The notes below the pieces were generated by a model, which saw only the letters and a list, made by a program, of their open reading frames with translations, had not been told where the DNA came from and searched no databases. Source: Scortum barcoo (Eukaryota > Chordata > Actinopteri > Centrarchiformes > Terapontidae). From it: a stretch of 64,000 bases of DNA. Both the position numbers and the translations under genes were made by a program. The stretch lies in the NCBI GenBank assembly GCA_023238725.1, contig CM041551.1, forward strand, positions 4,487,259 through 4,551,258, written 5' to 3'. Below are positions 50,247 to 61,514 of this stretch, piece after piece (position 1 is the stretch's first letter; the number at the start of each line of letters is the position of its first letter).

Positions 50247-53200
50247 CTGGAAAAAACAGAGCGTGAGGGGAAAAATAAGATAAGACAGAAGAGGAGTGAA
50301 GGGCCGGGGACAGACAGTGGAGGAAGGAGTGAGGAACACAAGAGAAAGAGAAAAAAGACGATGAGGATGGAGATGGGTGAGAAGAGATGATGAGACACAG
50401 ATACAACAACTGTTAATTTCTGCATCTTGATGTCATCATCTGCTGGTCTGGTCCCAGACTGGACGGGCGAGTGGTGGAAAATGTCTCAACAATAACTGTC
50501 AACCCCAGACACTAATAGAGAACCTTAGGAGATTATTAGGGGATATAGTCAACACCCGCTCCACAACATGATGATATCCAGAAACATTATACTAGTAATA
50601 CGATAAAGACATAAATCTTATTTAAAAAGCCAGATCAGAAGTAATATATTAGGAAAACTTGGAAAGAGCAGAGCAAAATCTTTCCATTTCAACAAACATT
50701 TTCAAAATAACATTTCTCAATACCTGATGAAAATAAAAACTGTGTGTTTAAGTTGAAGTGCAAGTCTTTTCAACAGTTTTCAATAGTCCTTTACTGACAA
50801 ATCGGAAAAATAAAAGTACAGGGGAAAAAACGAGAGTGCATGGAAGATGATATATGAAGCCTGTTTTATAAATAGAACTATGAAAGCATTCCTTTGCAAG
50901 TATGATAGTTATTTCAAAAGCCGTTTCCCCAGTGTAATAGTCTGCTGTAAGTCATGCCCAGCAGGTCTTTGTAGAGTAGGGAATCCTCCTGACTTACCTA
51001 TAAAAAGCATGGAATGTTTTCTTGCAAACTTCAGTCCTTCGGCCCTGTCTAGCTCGTGGTTTTCCTAAAACAAAAGAGAGGTAATGTCTTATTTGAGGTC
51101 TGCCGGGCGGAGCTGTCAGCTACTGTGGTCGTCACAGGGTAGAAAAAGAAAAAGTGATTTCCACAGACAAAGAACAGGACACAATAAATTCATAATGCTC
51201 TACTTAGTGGGCATTTCATCCCAGCTGACTGATCTGGGTATCCTGGTGAAGGACCAGCTGCCAAAAATATGAAAGTGGGTCCTGCCACGTCCATTTAGTC
51301 CTGTAATTTGTCAAATGGCTGCAAGCTTTTTTTTTCTTTTTTCTTTCCCCAAAAGGCACTTATTTTTGGCAAATTTTCTTCCTGTCCTGTGGAATATATG
51401 TTTATACAAAGTTACTGTATAGTCCTGTTTTTTTCATCTCTAAATAAAGACAACTGATTTTAAAATGTAAAATGATGAATGTCTTTGGTCATACCAGCGA
51501 GGCAGAAAGTACTGTGTGTGACAAGCTGAATTTTTAAAAAATCATAACGCTGTTCCTCTCTAATCAAACAACCCTGTTTCATGCACAACCACAAACACAC
51601 TCACCCTATCGATTTTATTTCCCACAAGCACCCACATTTTCACGAGGTCGTTCCTTGTACAGTACGTCTCGAGCTCGTTGAGCCAGTTGTCGAGTTTCCA
51701 GCTTGGTAAAGGTTTCCCGTCGGGTGACATCATAAACTGCGCCAAACCAAATGAACAGGACATGCTCAGAATGAGGGCAAATACACACACGTTGCACATT
51801 TCCTAAACACGCTGACCGTACGTTAGGTCTGAAGTGAGACTGAGGGAAGGCACTTGGTTTCTGGATTTTTCCGTCTCTGGCTCCATGATACAACAACAGA
51901 CATTTTTTGCAGCATGGGAATAATTACGTCAGCATATTCATGGTACTTTCATTAATATTTTCATGTACACATACAGACCTGAAGCTGTTTAATATATTTA
52001 AAACAATGTTTTCAAGACCAATTAAGCCTTAAAAAAAAACAAAACAAAACACATTTGATAGCTTTGATTAATGTAAAACAGACATAATATATCATTATTC
52101 CCATTATTATTAATGACTTATTTAAAAAAGAGACAAACTAATACAACAAATGATACAAATAACATGGTTGGGATTGAAGTCTTCTGATAGTATCACACAG
52201 GGAGCTCTCATAATCCCTCTGCTGTAGAAAGGCACCTTGTATTTCTATATATCATTAGAGTGGTCACAACCATAAGCTGCAGAGGAAGTCTGCTTAAAAG
52301 GTTTAACTTAGTTCCTGTGTGTGTGTATATGTGTGTTCATATACATGCTGTACATGCATGTCCATATGAGGAGTATGACTTGAGGGTATAAACTAACTTC
52401 CAGAGAGAGAGGCAAGAGTGTGTGCGTGTGGAGGTCACAGGATGAAAAGCCATCACTTTCTTTACAACCAGGGGCCTGACTCTGTGTGTGTGTGTATGTG
52501 TGTGTGTGTCCCCTCTTCACATAGCCTGGCTTACCCAGGATGACTCCCTGGGCACCGCTTGGTAGTAACTAGGCGTCAGGGTTCGGAAGCGCTCCTGTCC
52601 TGCAGTGTCCTGCAAAACACAAGCGGCTCAGCTCTACTGGACACACTCACAGGAAAAACTGGTGGCTCAAACAGAAGGAAAACCAGGACAGATAGACGTA
52701 AACATCAAGACTGCCTCCTCCGTGTCGCTCAGGGAGCAGGTGAATAGAAATGGTGTTACATAAGCGCCATCTTCTGGTCGCTTGAGAGAATAACAGATTA
52801 GAATCACATAGGAGTTTGATAATCCCTCTGCTCTGACTGACAGAGCTTAAGTTTAATGAGTGTTACTGAAGAGACTGAACAGTTTGTCACTTACCCATAT
52901 CGCCAGCTTTGCCTTGTTTCCGTCCACAGAGATGGTTTTCACTTTGAAGTCGACACCTGGACAATGAAAAGACAATCAATCACTCTGGCTGTCATGGTTA
53001 CCTCATCCTGCTCCCAATATTGTGACTCTTGCAGGTTTGGCTAATTACTGCCAACAATATCATATCATGGTGACAGACTATAATTATCAATGATGAATTG
53101 TTTAAGCATACACGCCACCACACAATGTCTCTGAACTTTCGCTAACCCCAACTTTTTAGACTGGCGTCATGCCCATCCCGTGTCCTGTATTAAAATTATG

Positions 53201-56200
53201 GTGCGACTGTGTATTCATATCAACCACAAAAAGGGATGGTTTGGTTTAATGTACTGAACTGAAACCAACACTGGCCTGTATTAAAGAAATACTAAATAAA
53301 AATCCACCTGTGAAACGGCTCAGAGTCATGATTCACCTCTACAAATCCTGCCAGGTCCCAAAGGAATAGACATTTACATGAAAATAACAATGCTGACCCC
53401 CCCTTCCTTCCCCCAATAAGTAAATCTCCTCTATTGCCTTTGTGCAGTGTCTCAGTGTGAGAGCGTGTAGTGTCTGGAGGAGTTTTAGCATCCACTGACA
53501 GATTTACCAGGGAAATGTACACTTCTGATGGGCTTGTTTTTACATCTGGGACTGGGGAGTGGAGAGTTTGAGTTTGGAGCCAAAACAGAGGAGCAGACAA
53601 GGGGACATGAAGACAGGCCGAGGATATATGACATATAGTATGTTACCACACACACACACGCTTACATGCAAATATACAGTCCGTTCACACAGTTAATCAC
53701 AACAGCTCGCTCTTCCTCAGGTCCAGCAGGGTCGCTCAGGTACTGTTGCCAGATGCATGTGGAGAGGCGCTTACACCAAACATTTCCCCGAGACCTGGAC
53801 CGGTCGCCACTGCTTTAAATTCAGCGCAAATTCAGACAGGCCTTTCCCAGAGAGCACACGGTGAAGCATCTGTTTGTAATATCCAACACAACAACATGCC
53901 ACCACCACTGGAAGTCAAGGCTGGGCTCATCTACTGCGGTGTCTCTCTTTCACCGTTTGCGATGGCTGTGCCCAGAAGTAACTTGGGGATAACTTTAGAA
54001 ATGAAAATGTCCTTACTTCTTGCCTATTTTAAACCTTCAGGCCAATACACTGTGTACTAATGTGAGCTACGGTCACAGGGAGAAATGAAACTTGAACTGC
54101 TTTAAGTGCTAAGGATGAAAATACATGAAATGAGATCAAGTGATAGTGAATGTCTGAATCTGAGGGAGCCTGAGTCAATGAGGGAGGCTTGACTCCAATA
54201 GAGACATCTGTTTGGCAAAGACTCCCGGCTGGCCAAGTGGGAAAAAAAAAACTGTAGTGATCCATCCATGCCTTGACCTTGAAAAAGTGTTTAAACAGTT
54301 TCAACCTCTCCTGGAATCTGTGCTTTTGGTTTGTTTTAACAAAGACACCATTGTGAGCTACAAGTGCTGCGCAAAATCACATTAGTTCAAGAAAAACTAT
54401 TCTGCATCCTAACTCATCAATAACGTCATGTGTCTCGGGTTGCTGAATGCTTTAATGAATGTAAACCTGTTACAGTTACAGCCCCAAGGCCACCTGAAAA
54501 TACAGCAGGTGTGTCCTTGGTGCATCAAATGATTTATATTGTTAAATGAAGCTGATATCATCTGCAGATCCACCAAAATTTGGAAAATATTCCACTTGTA
54601 AAAAATAATGTACCACTACGCTCACCATTTCACCAGACGAGATGGATAGTCTGGAGGGTTTTTTTTTTTTCAAACTCATCATTAAGTTTGAAATAAATCA
54701 ACTATCGTGGTAAGTTTTACTTCCAGCGCCAGGTGTTCATACCCTCTGTTAACAGGCCTCGTAAACTGCCACATTTCTGTGCAGCGACTTGACTTTTGAT
54801 TCCAGTGTAAAAAACATCTTTGATTTTAATTTCTGTTTTAAGTGATTTACAATGAATACTGGGTGTGCAATTGATATAAGAAGTGAGTAATTGAGTCAAA
54901 TCTGGTCCTGGGGCAAATAACAAGGGATGTGTCGTTTTGTAGATTATTCAGGACATTATAGAGTATATAGATTATCTGCCAGCAGCCTCAGAAGCAGAAT
55001 GAAGAACAGTTCATGTCACTTTACTGAATGCGTCTGCCATTGTTGTCCACAGTAATCATTTATAGTTCTTAAAAACTCCAACTAAAGACAGACTGGGCAG
55101 CACAAATGCTTCGACAGACCTAATGACCTTTCTCTGCCAATCAACAGCATTAGTGTCTGCGGTGCAGTCTGACTACTGATGTCTTAATCTTCAGTGACAA
55201 CTTACTGTAGTATTAACAGTCACTTTATTAGCAACTCAGACTCTGATGAGATCCAGTGCAAGTGACCTGCCACATATTCTACCTTTCATGTATGAGGATT
55301 ATAATGACCAGTTTCTGTTAAAACCTTCAGAGGTGTTTATTGGAGAATATGTTTATTACTGAGGTCCGATTAGTGGTGGCACTGCATTATATTGAAACAT
55401 ATTTCACTTTAAAATGCCTCTCACGAGTAACCAAAATGTATTGCTCATAATGATATAAAGCAACAGTCAGTAAGATTAGGAGAAAGTGCTCTTATTTTAG
55501 AAATGAGAGAAAATTTTGCATTTCTGTATTTATATTTTTCTATTTATCAGTAGCATTGAAGACGGAAGAGCAAAGCAATAATAATTTCATTGTACAGTGA
55601 AACCTGTTTTTATCTGTGCAAATGACAATAAAACGCTTGAATCTTGAAAATCCAACTCCAGCTCCCTTTGAACTAGCTCACCTCCAAATCTTAGTGTTGC
55701 TCGGTCTAACTCTCTCTTTTCAACTTGTTTTTCTTCTGTTTACTTATCTTTTTTGTTGACTGTTGTTTTTTTTCAGTCTCCATCAGATACTTTGTTCTGT
55801 TGTTTGGATTTGGGTGTGGTGGATTCTCGTCAAATGGCCTTAGAGGCAGCAGGTGGAGCCAGATGTGTTTCACAGATTATGTCAGGACATGGTGACAGTT
55901 TTAGCAAATATGACTAAAAACCTTTTTTAAGTAAGTTACATACTTTAAATTTAAGGTCCTTGTCTGTGTTTCAATCTTTTGCGCATGAGTGTGTGTTTAC
56001 TACTGTTAATGTTTGTGACTTGTTTTAACTCCACCTGCTGATGCACAAAACCTTTGTTTATATTTTACTCCTTCCTTAACTGTGCTCAGATGTGATACTC
56101 ACCTATTGTTGCTGATTGCTCTGGGTCAAATGTGTCATCTGTGAATCTCAAGAGGAGGCTGTTGACAGGAAGAGGGAAATAATTAGATTAAGACTCACTG

Positions 56201-58580
56201 TGAATCACTAACAAACACAGCAGAAGCGCCTTTTTTCAGGAATTCTAGCCCACCACAGATTGAGTAAGCTTTTGGTCTGGGATCAGGTTTCCATTTGCTT
56301 TGTTCACATAATCTGTCCTGCGGCACCAGACTTACCAAATCCTGAAACTCTATCTCCTTCTATTGATCACTCTGCCCTTCACTTGTATTACACGTACAAG
56401 CTCCAGATGATATCACCGCTAGACTGCAGTCAGGAGGACAGGGTTCACTTCCTAACTATGACTAATCAAGTGCACGGGCCTCAATCACAACACTGATGAA
56501 GGGGATAAGCTCACTCCTTTGCTCTGACCCGAGCATAATTCTCTTATTTTTCCCTCATGGGCCATCGGGAGACATGCTGGAGCAACCAGTGTTTACTGTC
56601 GGAGGTCCATGCAGCCAATGAGCTCTGCTTGGAGACCGCCAAGTTAGAAATGTGTTTTGTGTTGGTCATTTGTTCAGGTAAAATGAAATGTGTGTATTCC
56701 TCGCCAAGCAGACATCTCCCTGATGGTTTAAGGGCTTCTACAGATTGCAAGGAAACAAATTAAACAACTGTATGCTACTCAAAAATGAGTCCAGTCAGTG
56801 AAACTACTTGTCAAAAGCACAACTGGCTCAGGATAATTCAAATTATGACATTTGAGACTAATCACTGTCTGAATTAGTTTATTGTATCAAGCAAAAGCCT
56901 ATTTCATAATAATACATAATTGCCTTCTGGAAACAATGCCCTTGGCCTCAGTGATGCAGCAGCAGGCCGCGTACAGCTGGCCACACGACTCCTGTGTTTT
57001 CTGGGAATATAAGCAAACCTTGGTCTATATTATGGTGTTGGCATAAACTCAGTCCCTCCTCTGTGCTCAGTCAACACAAAGCTGCAATGCCAGTAATCAG
57101 ACTACCAACACACTGGAGAAAAGGTGAACATGAGGAGGGAGGGGGGGGGGGGGGTAAGGGCACCATAAAGACTCAGAACAATTAAAATTGTGTGTTATAA
57201 TCAATTAATTATCATGATATGATAATGCCAAAAAATGTGAAAAAAGTGGAAGAAAGAACTGACACAAACCTCTGCTGAGCTTCTCTTCTGTAAAGAGCAC
57301 GGATCAGTACAAACATCTGGGATTATTAACCACCTTCTGGGCTGATCCAAAATGAAGTGTATCCTAAAATCTCTCTTACTTCATGTTGAATATCATACCC
57401 AATAATCCCCATACACATTTGTGGATCATGTTGTTATTTTGAGAAGCATGCTCATCAGTCTCCACAGATAGATTTTTTCTTTTTTTTTTGGCCAGACAGT
57501 CGGCTTGTCAAAAACAGTCTCTCACAACAAAGCTCTGGCCAGCTCATTACCCATAATATGCTGTGACTATGAAAGGCACGCCGTGCTCCGTGCCATAGCT
57601 TGCAAATGTGATGGTTGATGGCTCAGGCTGGCTATCGGGCTCCTCTCATACAGTCTGGACCACAGTCTTGGAGAAACCTGACCGAGCTCTGCTGGCACAT
57701 TACATCACCAGACTAATGATGGCAAAAACATTACACTGTGCTCTGAGCATTTGTGGCTGCTAACAAGGACCTCTGATTACCACATTATGGCAAAATCAAC
57801 TGCGGTTAAAGTTGTACAGTATTTTAGTCGTCCTGGGGAGATCAAGCTAACTCAGGCATGACTTTTTAAATTGAGATATTACATGTCGATATTTCACTGT
57901 CTACAGTGATGATGTGTGAACAGCTGATCTTGGAGGAGCCAGCAGTACAAATACAGAACATGTAATTAGAAACAGGGGCTGCTTCGTGCATAGCCATCAC
58001 AGATATGTGCAGTAAAAGCAGCACTCCCCCCTCATGTCTTCATTTAAAGCTGTCACAGCTCACATGGATGTGTCGTGGCAGCAGTGAGGTGATCTCTATT
58101 GCAACATCTCCAACATGATGATGTCACACAGCGTCTCAGATTCACTTTCTCCCATCACCGTCTACTGGTCGTGAGCTGCGTTTTTTAGCACCGCTTTTTC
58201 GGCTAGCTGAGGTTAGCGATTACCTCTCCTATTGTGATGGTTAAACACTCTGTCGGGTAACACACTGTTAATTTCAGGTTTTTATGTTGAGTTTCTTTTT
58301 TATTTCACCTCACAATAACCAGAAGGTGTGTGATTATTTTCTTCACGTCCAAAAAAAGAGGACACCTTTATCTGTATTGTGTTTTTCAAGACGCCGCACC
58401 GCCTCTGAACCTCACACCGCTTGCTAACGCCAGCCAAGCTAAGGTTAGCGGGGGAGCCACGACATCAGTTTGTCGGAGGTAACTTCAGCTTCGAGAACCA
58501 CCTGGATTCTCATCCCACTTCCCGACGCCACTTTCTCCTATTATCAGGATTTTCAGCGTCGTCAGTATGTCTTCTTCCAT
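50077..58580 (-). CDS. rab18: rab18: small GTPase Rab18 (seven exons, with indels in exons 1, 4 and 5)
   Basis: Rab18 is a prenylated Ras-superfamily GTPase that works at the ER and on lipid droplets. Seven exons with GT-AG borders read, in order: MEEDILTTLKILIIGESGVG (G1), LLLRFTDDTFDPEQSATI (effector Thr), VDFKVKT..KAKLAIW, DTAGQERFRTLTPSYY (G3), NWLNELETYCTRND with GNKID (G4), LDRAEGLKFARKHSMLFI, and ASAKT (G5) to the C-terminus CGGYCSLV with two prenylatable cysteines. After removing insertions the length would be about 204 residues (human 206, from memory). Exon 1 has 11 surplus bases inside the P-loop/donor, exon 4 has +2, exon 5 has +7 and +6. Exons 2, 3, 6 and 7 are intact. It could be a damaged duplicate or an assembly artefact. 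The identity is secure; function as written is doubtful. Confidence 0.93.
50247..50997 (-). other. rab18: rab18 intron 6
   Basis: A 751-bp intron with GTAAGT donor and CCAG acceptor. A purine-rich stretch on the + strand (about 50255-50395) is the pyrimidine-rich tract before the acceptor on the coding strand. Nothing else is seen. Confidence 0.85.
50998..51064 (-). CDS. rab18: rab18 exon 6
   Basis: 67 nt in phase 0, from a TTGTTTTAG acceptor to ATAG|GTAAGT. It encodes ENHELDRAEGLKFARKHSML then FI, collinear with vertebrate Rab18 and ending one base into the G5 glutamate. No indel. Confidence 0.95.
51605..51736 (-). CDS. rab18: rab18 exon 5 (G4 motif), with +7 and +6 nt
   Basis: 132 nt, where the human protein implies 119. 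The start reads YDVTRRETFTKL in the ancestral frame. Seven surplus bases (a near-tandem AAGCTGG/AAACTCG) then shift the frame, after which KLDNWLNELETYCTRNDLVK continues. Six more bases turn KMLVGN into KMWVLVGN without a shift. The exon ends GNKIDR (G4) at AGG|GTGAGT. With the +2 of exon 4 the frame entering this exon is shifted, and the +7 brings it back. Confidence 0.92.
51737..52534 (-). other. rab18: rab18 intron 4
   Basis: A 798-bp intron, AT-rich, with short GT/AC repeats near 52318-52340 and 52484-52510. No exon is seen. Confidence 0.85.
52535..52609 (-). CDS. rab18: rab18 exon 4 (G3 motif), with +2 nt
   Basis: 75 nt where the family needs 73. It encodes DTAGQERFRTLTPSYY (G3 and switch II) in frame. 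Then CCAAGCGGTGCC stands where C, one base pair fewer of A's and GCGGTGCC would give RGAQG. The next bases would read GAQGVIL in the ancestral frame but read QAVPRESSW in the actual one. The donor is TGG|GTAAGC. The GTP-binding beta-4 segment is therefore frame-shifted from here to mid exon 5. Confidence 0.93.
52895..52956 (-). CDS. rab18: rab18 exon 3
   Basis: 62 nt from CATTGTCCAG to TGG|GTAAGT. It encodes (G)VDFKVKTISVDGNKAKLAIW, with the switch I to beta-3 region unchanged from vertebrate Rab18. No defect. Confidence 0.97.
52957..56102 (-). other. rab18: rab18 intron 2
   Basis: A 3.1-kb intron. It contains a possible LINE-like tail near 55570-55650 and otherwise unremarkable AT-rich sequence. 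No exon is recognised. Confidence 0.8.
55570..55650 (+). repeat. possible retroelement 3' end (AATTTCATTGTACAG ... CAATAAAACGCTTGAATCTTG)
   Basis: AATTTCATTGTACAGTG and then TGTGCAAATGACAATAAAAC with TTGAATCTTGAAA resemble the 3' ends of common teleost retroelements (ATGACAATAAA followed by short TTGAATC repeats). Only the tail is seen, and the family cannot be named. Confidence 0.35.
56103..56158 (-). CDS. rab18: rab18 exon 2 (switch I)
   Basis: 56 nt between CTGTCAACAG and ATAG|GTGAGT. The first base completes a serine codon, so exon 1 must end in phase 2. It encodes LLLRFTDDTFDPEQSATI and the first base of the glycine, containing the switch I threonine. No defect. Confidence 0.96.
56159..58500 (-). 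other. rab18: rab18 intron 1
   Basis: A 2.3-kb intron. It includes a run of 14 G on the + strand (57141-57154) and no recognised exon or mobile element. Its upstream end is uncertain because the exon 1 donor is disturbed. Confidence 0.75.
58501..58580 (-). CDS. rab18: rab18 exon 1 (start codon and P-loop), donor region disrupted by 11 nt
   Basis: ATG at 58580-58578 begins MEEDILTTLKILIIGESGVG then K (58520-58518). The family continues SS split across the intron, that is AAG TCC AG|. Here AAGT is followed by GGGATGAGAAT and only then CCAG|GTGGTT. Splicing at 58501 leaves the wrong phase, and exon 2 then hits TGA within a few codons. A cryptic donor AA|GTGGGA (58518) restores the phase but replaces the P-loop KSS with N. 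The bases 3' of 58518 are therefore uncertain as coding. Confidence 0.85.
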
Positions 58581-58800
58581 GGTGTCTCCACGGAGAGCTG
58601 CGTTATTGTCGTCAAGCTGGAGGGTATAGAGGTCCCAGTGTTCCGCAGCTAAAACAGCCTGTTTTAAATCGACGCTCCTCAGTGAGTCGGGACCCACAAC
58701 ATCGCTGTTTACAGCAGAGATCGTTTGACAGCGTCTCGGAGAGAGGATTCACTCCAACCATATCCGGTCTCCTAGAGTGTACTGTGACTTTTTACCATTT
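58581..58800 (-). promoter_or_regulatory. rab18: probable rab18 5' UTR and promoter region
   Basis: Sequence upstream of the rab18 start on the - strand, moderately CpG-containing, without a TATA box I can place with confidence. The open frame that reaches 58697 in frame with the start codon has no family resemblance before the methionine, so that ATG is preferred. Confidence 0.35.
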
Positions 58801-59139
58801 CCGCTTGCATGCCATGTAAACCAGAATGGCGTTACCCGTGTGACACTGCGAAAACAAGAGATTACGTAACACACTGTTGACACATTTGATGGGTCTGACT
58901 GATCTGTGCTTTATTAATCTTCGTTTTGTGTAATTAATTCGTATGGTGCTAAAAGGTTCACGCCTCGAATCCATCATGTTTCGACCAGTGTTACATAACA
59001 TCAGTAAAACATGTCTATTGATGCTCATTGGTGGAGCAAGGCTCTTTTTAAAGAGCATTTTATTATTGTTTTCACACATTGCCAGAGCCATGGGTCTGCC
59101 ACCACTGCTACCCAAACCACATTGCATTTTTCATGACCT
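58801..59139. other. spacer upstream of rab18
   Basis: No gene or recognised element. It separates the rab18 promoter from the retrotransposon fragment. Confidence 0.5.
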
Positions 59140-59545
59140 CCTTCCTTATTGAGCTCCTGGAAGGCAACGTACGCCGCCATAATCGGGCTGAGCCCGGCCG
59201 GGTCCCGTGGGCAAACTCGACCTGCCCGGCCTGGGCTGAGCCCCCTCAACCCATGGCAGGCCTGGCTCCATGGCGGCTGGGTGGGGCCTAACGCCAACCT
59301 CCGGGTCCAGCGGAACGGTCCGAATGCCTTCAATACATGATGGGTGCATGTCCCCATGGAATGCCATCATCTACCTAGGCTCCACCATTTCTGGCTAGGG
59401 TTGCCATGGGAACCCTACCATAATGCCCCACAACATAGCTCCTAGGATTATCATTCAGGCACACAAACCCCTCCACCTGCAAGGTATGTCCTGAGGAGGT
59501 GGCATTAGGAGGGGTTAACATTATTATTATTATCATTACCAACTG
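59140..59545 (-). mobile_element. fragment of a teleost non-LTR retrotransposon (5' leader region)
   Basis: GC-rich block unlike its surroundings. Read on the - strand it contains ATCCTAGGAGCTATGTTGTG, TAGGGTTCCCATGGCAACC, GGAGCCAGGCCTG and GGGCTCAGCCC. I associate these with the region just before the endonuclease of a common teleost LINE. No endonuclease or reverse transcriptase follows, so only the leader survives. Open frames on both strands are not counted as genes. Confidence 0.4.
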
Positions 59546-59699
59546 GGCCCAAACCACAGCAGGATATAATGTAATGAGGCTCCATACCTTTAAGTAAACT
59601 TAAGCAAAGGACTGAAAACATACATGGGCGACAAATGTTTATGAAAATCTGTAAAATGAGTGGAGAAACGTTAGTGATGCAGATCTGATCGATCTGTAA

Positions 59700-60170
59700 T
59701 GCTGTGCTGTGTTTAATGAGACATTTCTGTCCTGATAGGAGTGGACTCATCCAGGATGACAATGCTAACATCCATAGCGAGGCTCACTGAATGGTTTGAT
59801 TTGATGAAAATGATGTGAATCACATGCTACGGACTTCACAGTCACCGCATCTAAACCTAACTGAACACCTATGGGAGATTATGGAGTGATGCATTAGACA
59901 GCACTCTCCAACACCACCATCAAACACCAAATGGAGGGAATATCTTTTGGAAGAATGGTGTTCATCCCTCCAGGAGAGTCCGGAGACTTGGACAATCAAT
60001 GTTAAAGCAGCACATGAAGAACTAACACCTTACTAAGACACTTTGTTGTTTTTTTCTTTTAATATGTCACCCATCTGTATATTTGAATTTTGAATTAAGT
60101 CCTTAATAATGCCTTGATTTAAGTGCGCATCAGTTTCAACAGAACAAATCTATAATCAAATCAAATACTG
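59700..60170 (+). mobile_element. Tc1/mariner transposon relic (transposase 3' part, broken)
   Basis: The + strand reads CAGGATGACAATGC (the QDDNA motif), CACTGAATGGTTTGAT, then TSQSPHLNLTEHLWEIME, a form of the Tc1 motif SPDLNPIEHLW with its catalytic glutamate. GGAATATCTTTTGGAAGAAT, GGTGTTCATCCCTCCAG and AACACCTTACTAAGACACTT follow, as in intact teleost copies. Stops and frameshifts interrupt it, and the first half of the transposase is absent. It is a dead copy; only the family and the breaks are described. Confidence 0.75.
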
Positions 60171-60309
60171 GAGCATTAATGGGTCATTACTTTTTTCTGG
60201 ACCACTATTTAAAACTAAATGGAGATCCACACCTGGAAATAATTGAAAAAAATGCTTCCTTTTTTTTTTCAGAAGACTTTATCCTATAGTACATATACAT
60301 GCACAGATG

Positions 60310-61514
60310 GACACAGACATTTCTTGTACTTTATTTAATAAATAACAGCATTGGGAGAGAACATGGTGTGGAAATAAAAGGCACTTTGAAATCAATACTG
60401 TTGTGTGTGGTATTTCAAAGGCATTTGGGTGTGAAAGCATTTCAGAGGTGATTCATATGAACAAACACTCTTGTTTCAGTCTTACAATCTAAAAAAACGT
60501 AACTAACAAAACTGACACACAAATGAGTTCACCACTTCACTAAACAAGCTGACAGAAAACATATTTTTGGCGCGCTTGGCAAACACAGGAAAGGACCTGA
60601 GAATGAGTAATAAAGTTACTGCAGTTAGCAAATACAACAATAATTAGTTAATTGCAACTTTCATCACAACTATACAAATCCTTTGATTGTTCAACATTGC
60701 CAGAATTTTATAATTTTAACAAGTGGTATACAATCCCTTTGTGATAGTATATCAACATTTCAAATAATGACAGTTGATATTAATCTTGTGTGTTTAGAAT
60801 AGACAACAGTATTCAATAAGAGTGCAATAAAAATATGATGTTTCGGAGCTGCAGTTCAAAACTACATTTACAACATGCATTTGCATACTGTGCTGTGATT
60901 CAAAATAACTGCCCAATTTAAGTTGACTGCTAAAATATTATTCAACACTTCCTATTGCAGTTGTTTTCTATATATACACACACATTGACATAATGTGCTG
61001 CTATGGCTGATCATGTACATATTAAACTCAGGTCCTGTCGGGAACACAGAAACACACAAACATCAGTGCACAGAGAGACACGAGAAGAGGTGGTGAAAGA
61101 CAGAGAAATGTCTGACAAAGAGACAGAAGCTGAGGAATTCTTGTACATATATTGTGTATCCATAGTGTCCATGTTGTGTTGTTAAAAAAAGAAAAAGAAA
61201 AAGCGAAATCCTCCGCCCATACCAGTCCTGTGGCAGGAAAAAAGCACCATCATGTCATCATTTCTGCAAATATGCAACTTAAAAAGTATATACACATACC
61301 GTATACTGTACATCTAAAATAACAACAAATGCATATAAATTGTAAGTGTTAGTAAAAATACAGATGAAGTGGCCGCATGGTACATTATAATGGTAAAGCA
61401 ACACAAAGAAATGACATGAATTTCACCACAAGAGCCCCTCAGACCTCCACACTCATGGTAAACACTGCAGTTGTTGATACTTGATAGCAGAGTTCATTGA
61501 AAGCTATGACGCCA
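60310..61514 (-). other. itgb1: itgb1 3' UTR
   Basis: Gene-free sequence downstream of the beta-1A stop. AATAAA on the - strand at 60330-60335 would end a 3' UTR of about 1.2 kb, as usual for this gene. A 60-codon open frame on the + strand (61003-61185) is not supported. Confidence 0.5.

Noticed and set aside
58955..58975. tRNA-like B box (GGTTCACGCCTCGAATCC)
   Set aside because: Spacing is wrong, there is no A box and no cloverleaf can be folded.
59025..59370. Overlapping open frames on both strands in the GC-rich block
   Set aside because: GC-rich retrotransposon leader DNA; none shows endonuclease or reverse transcriptase motifs.
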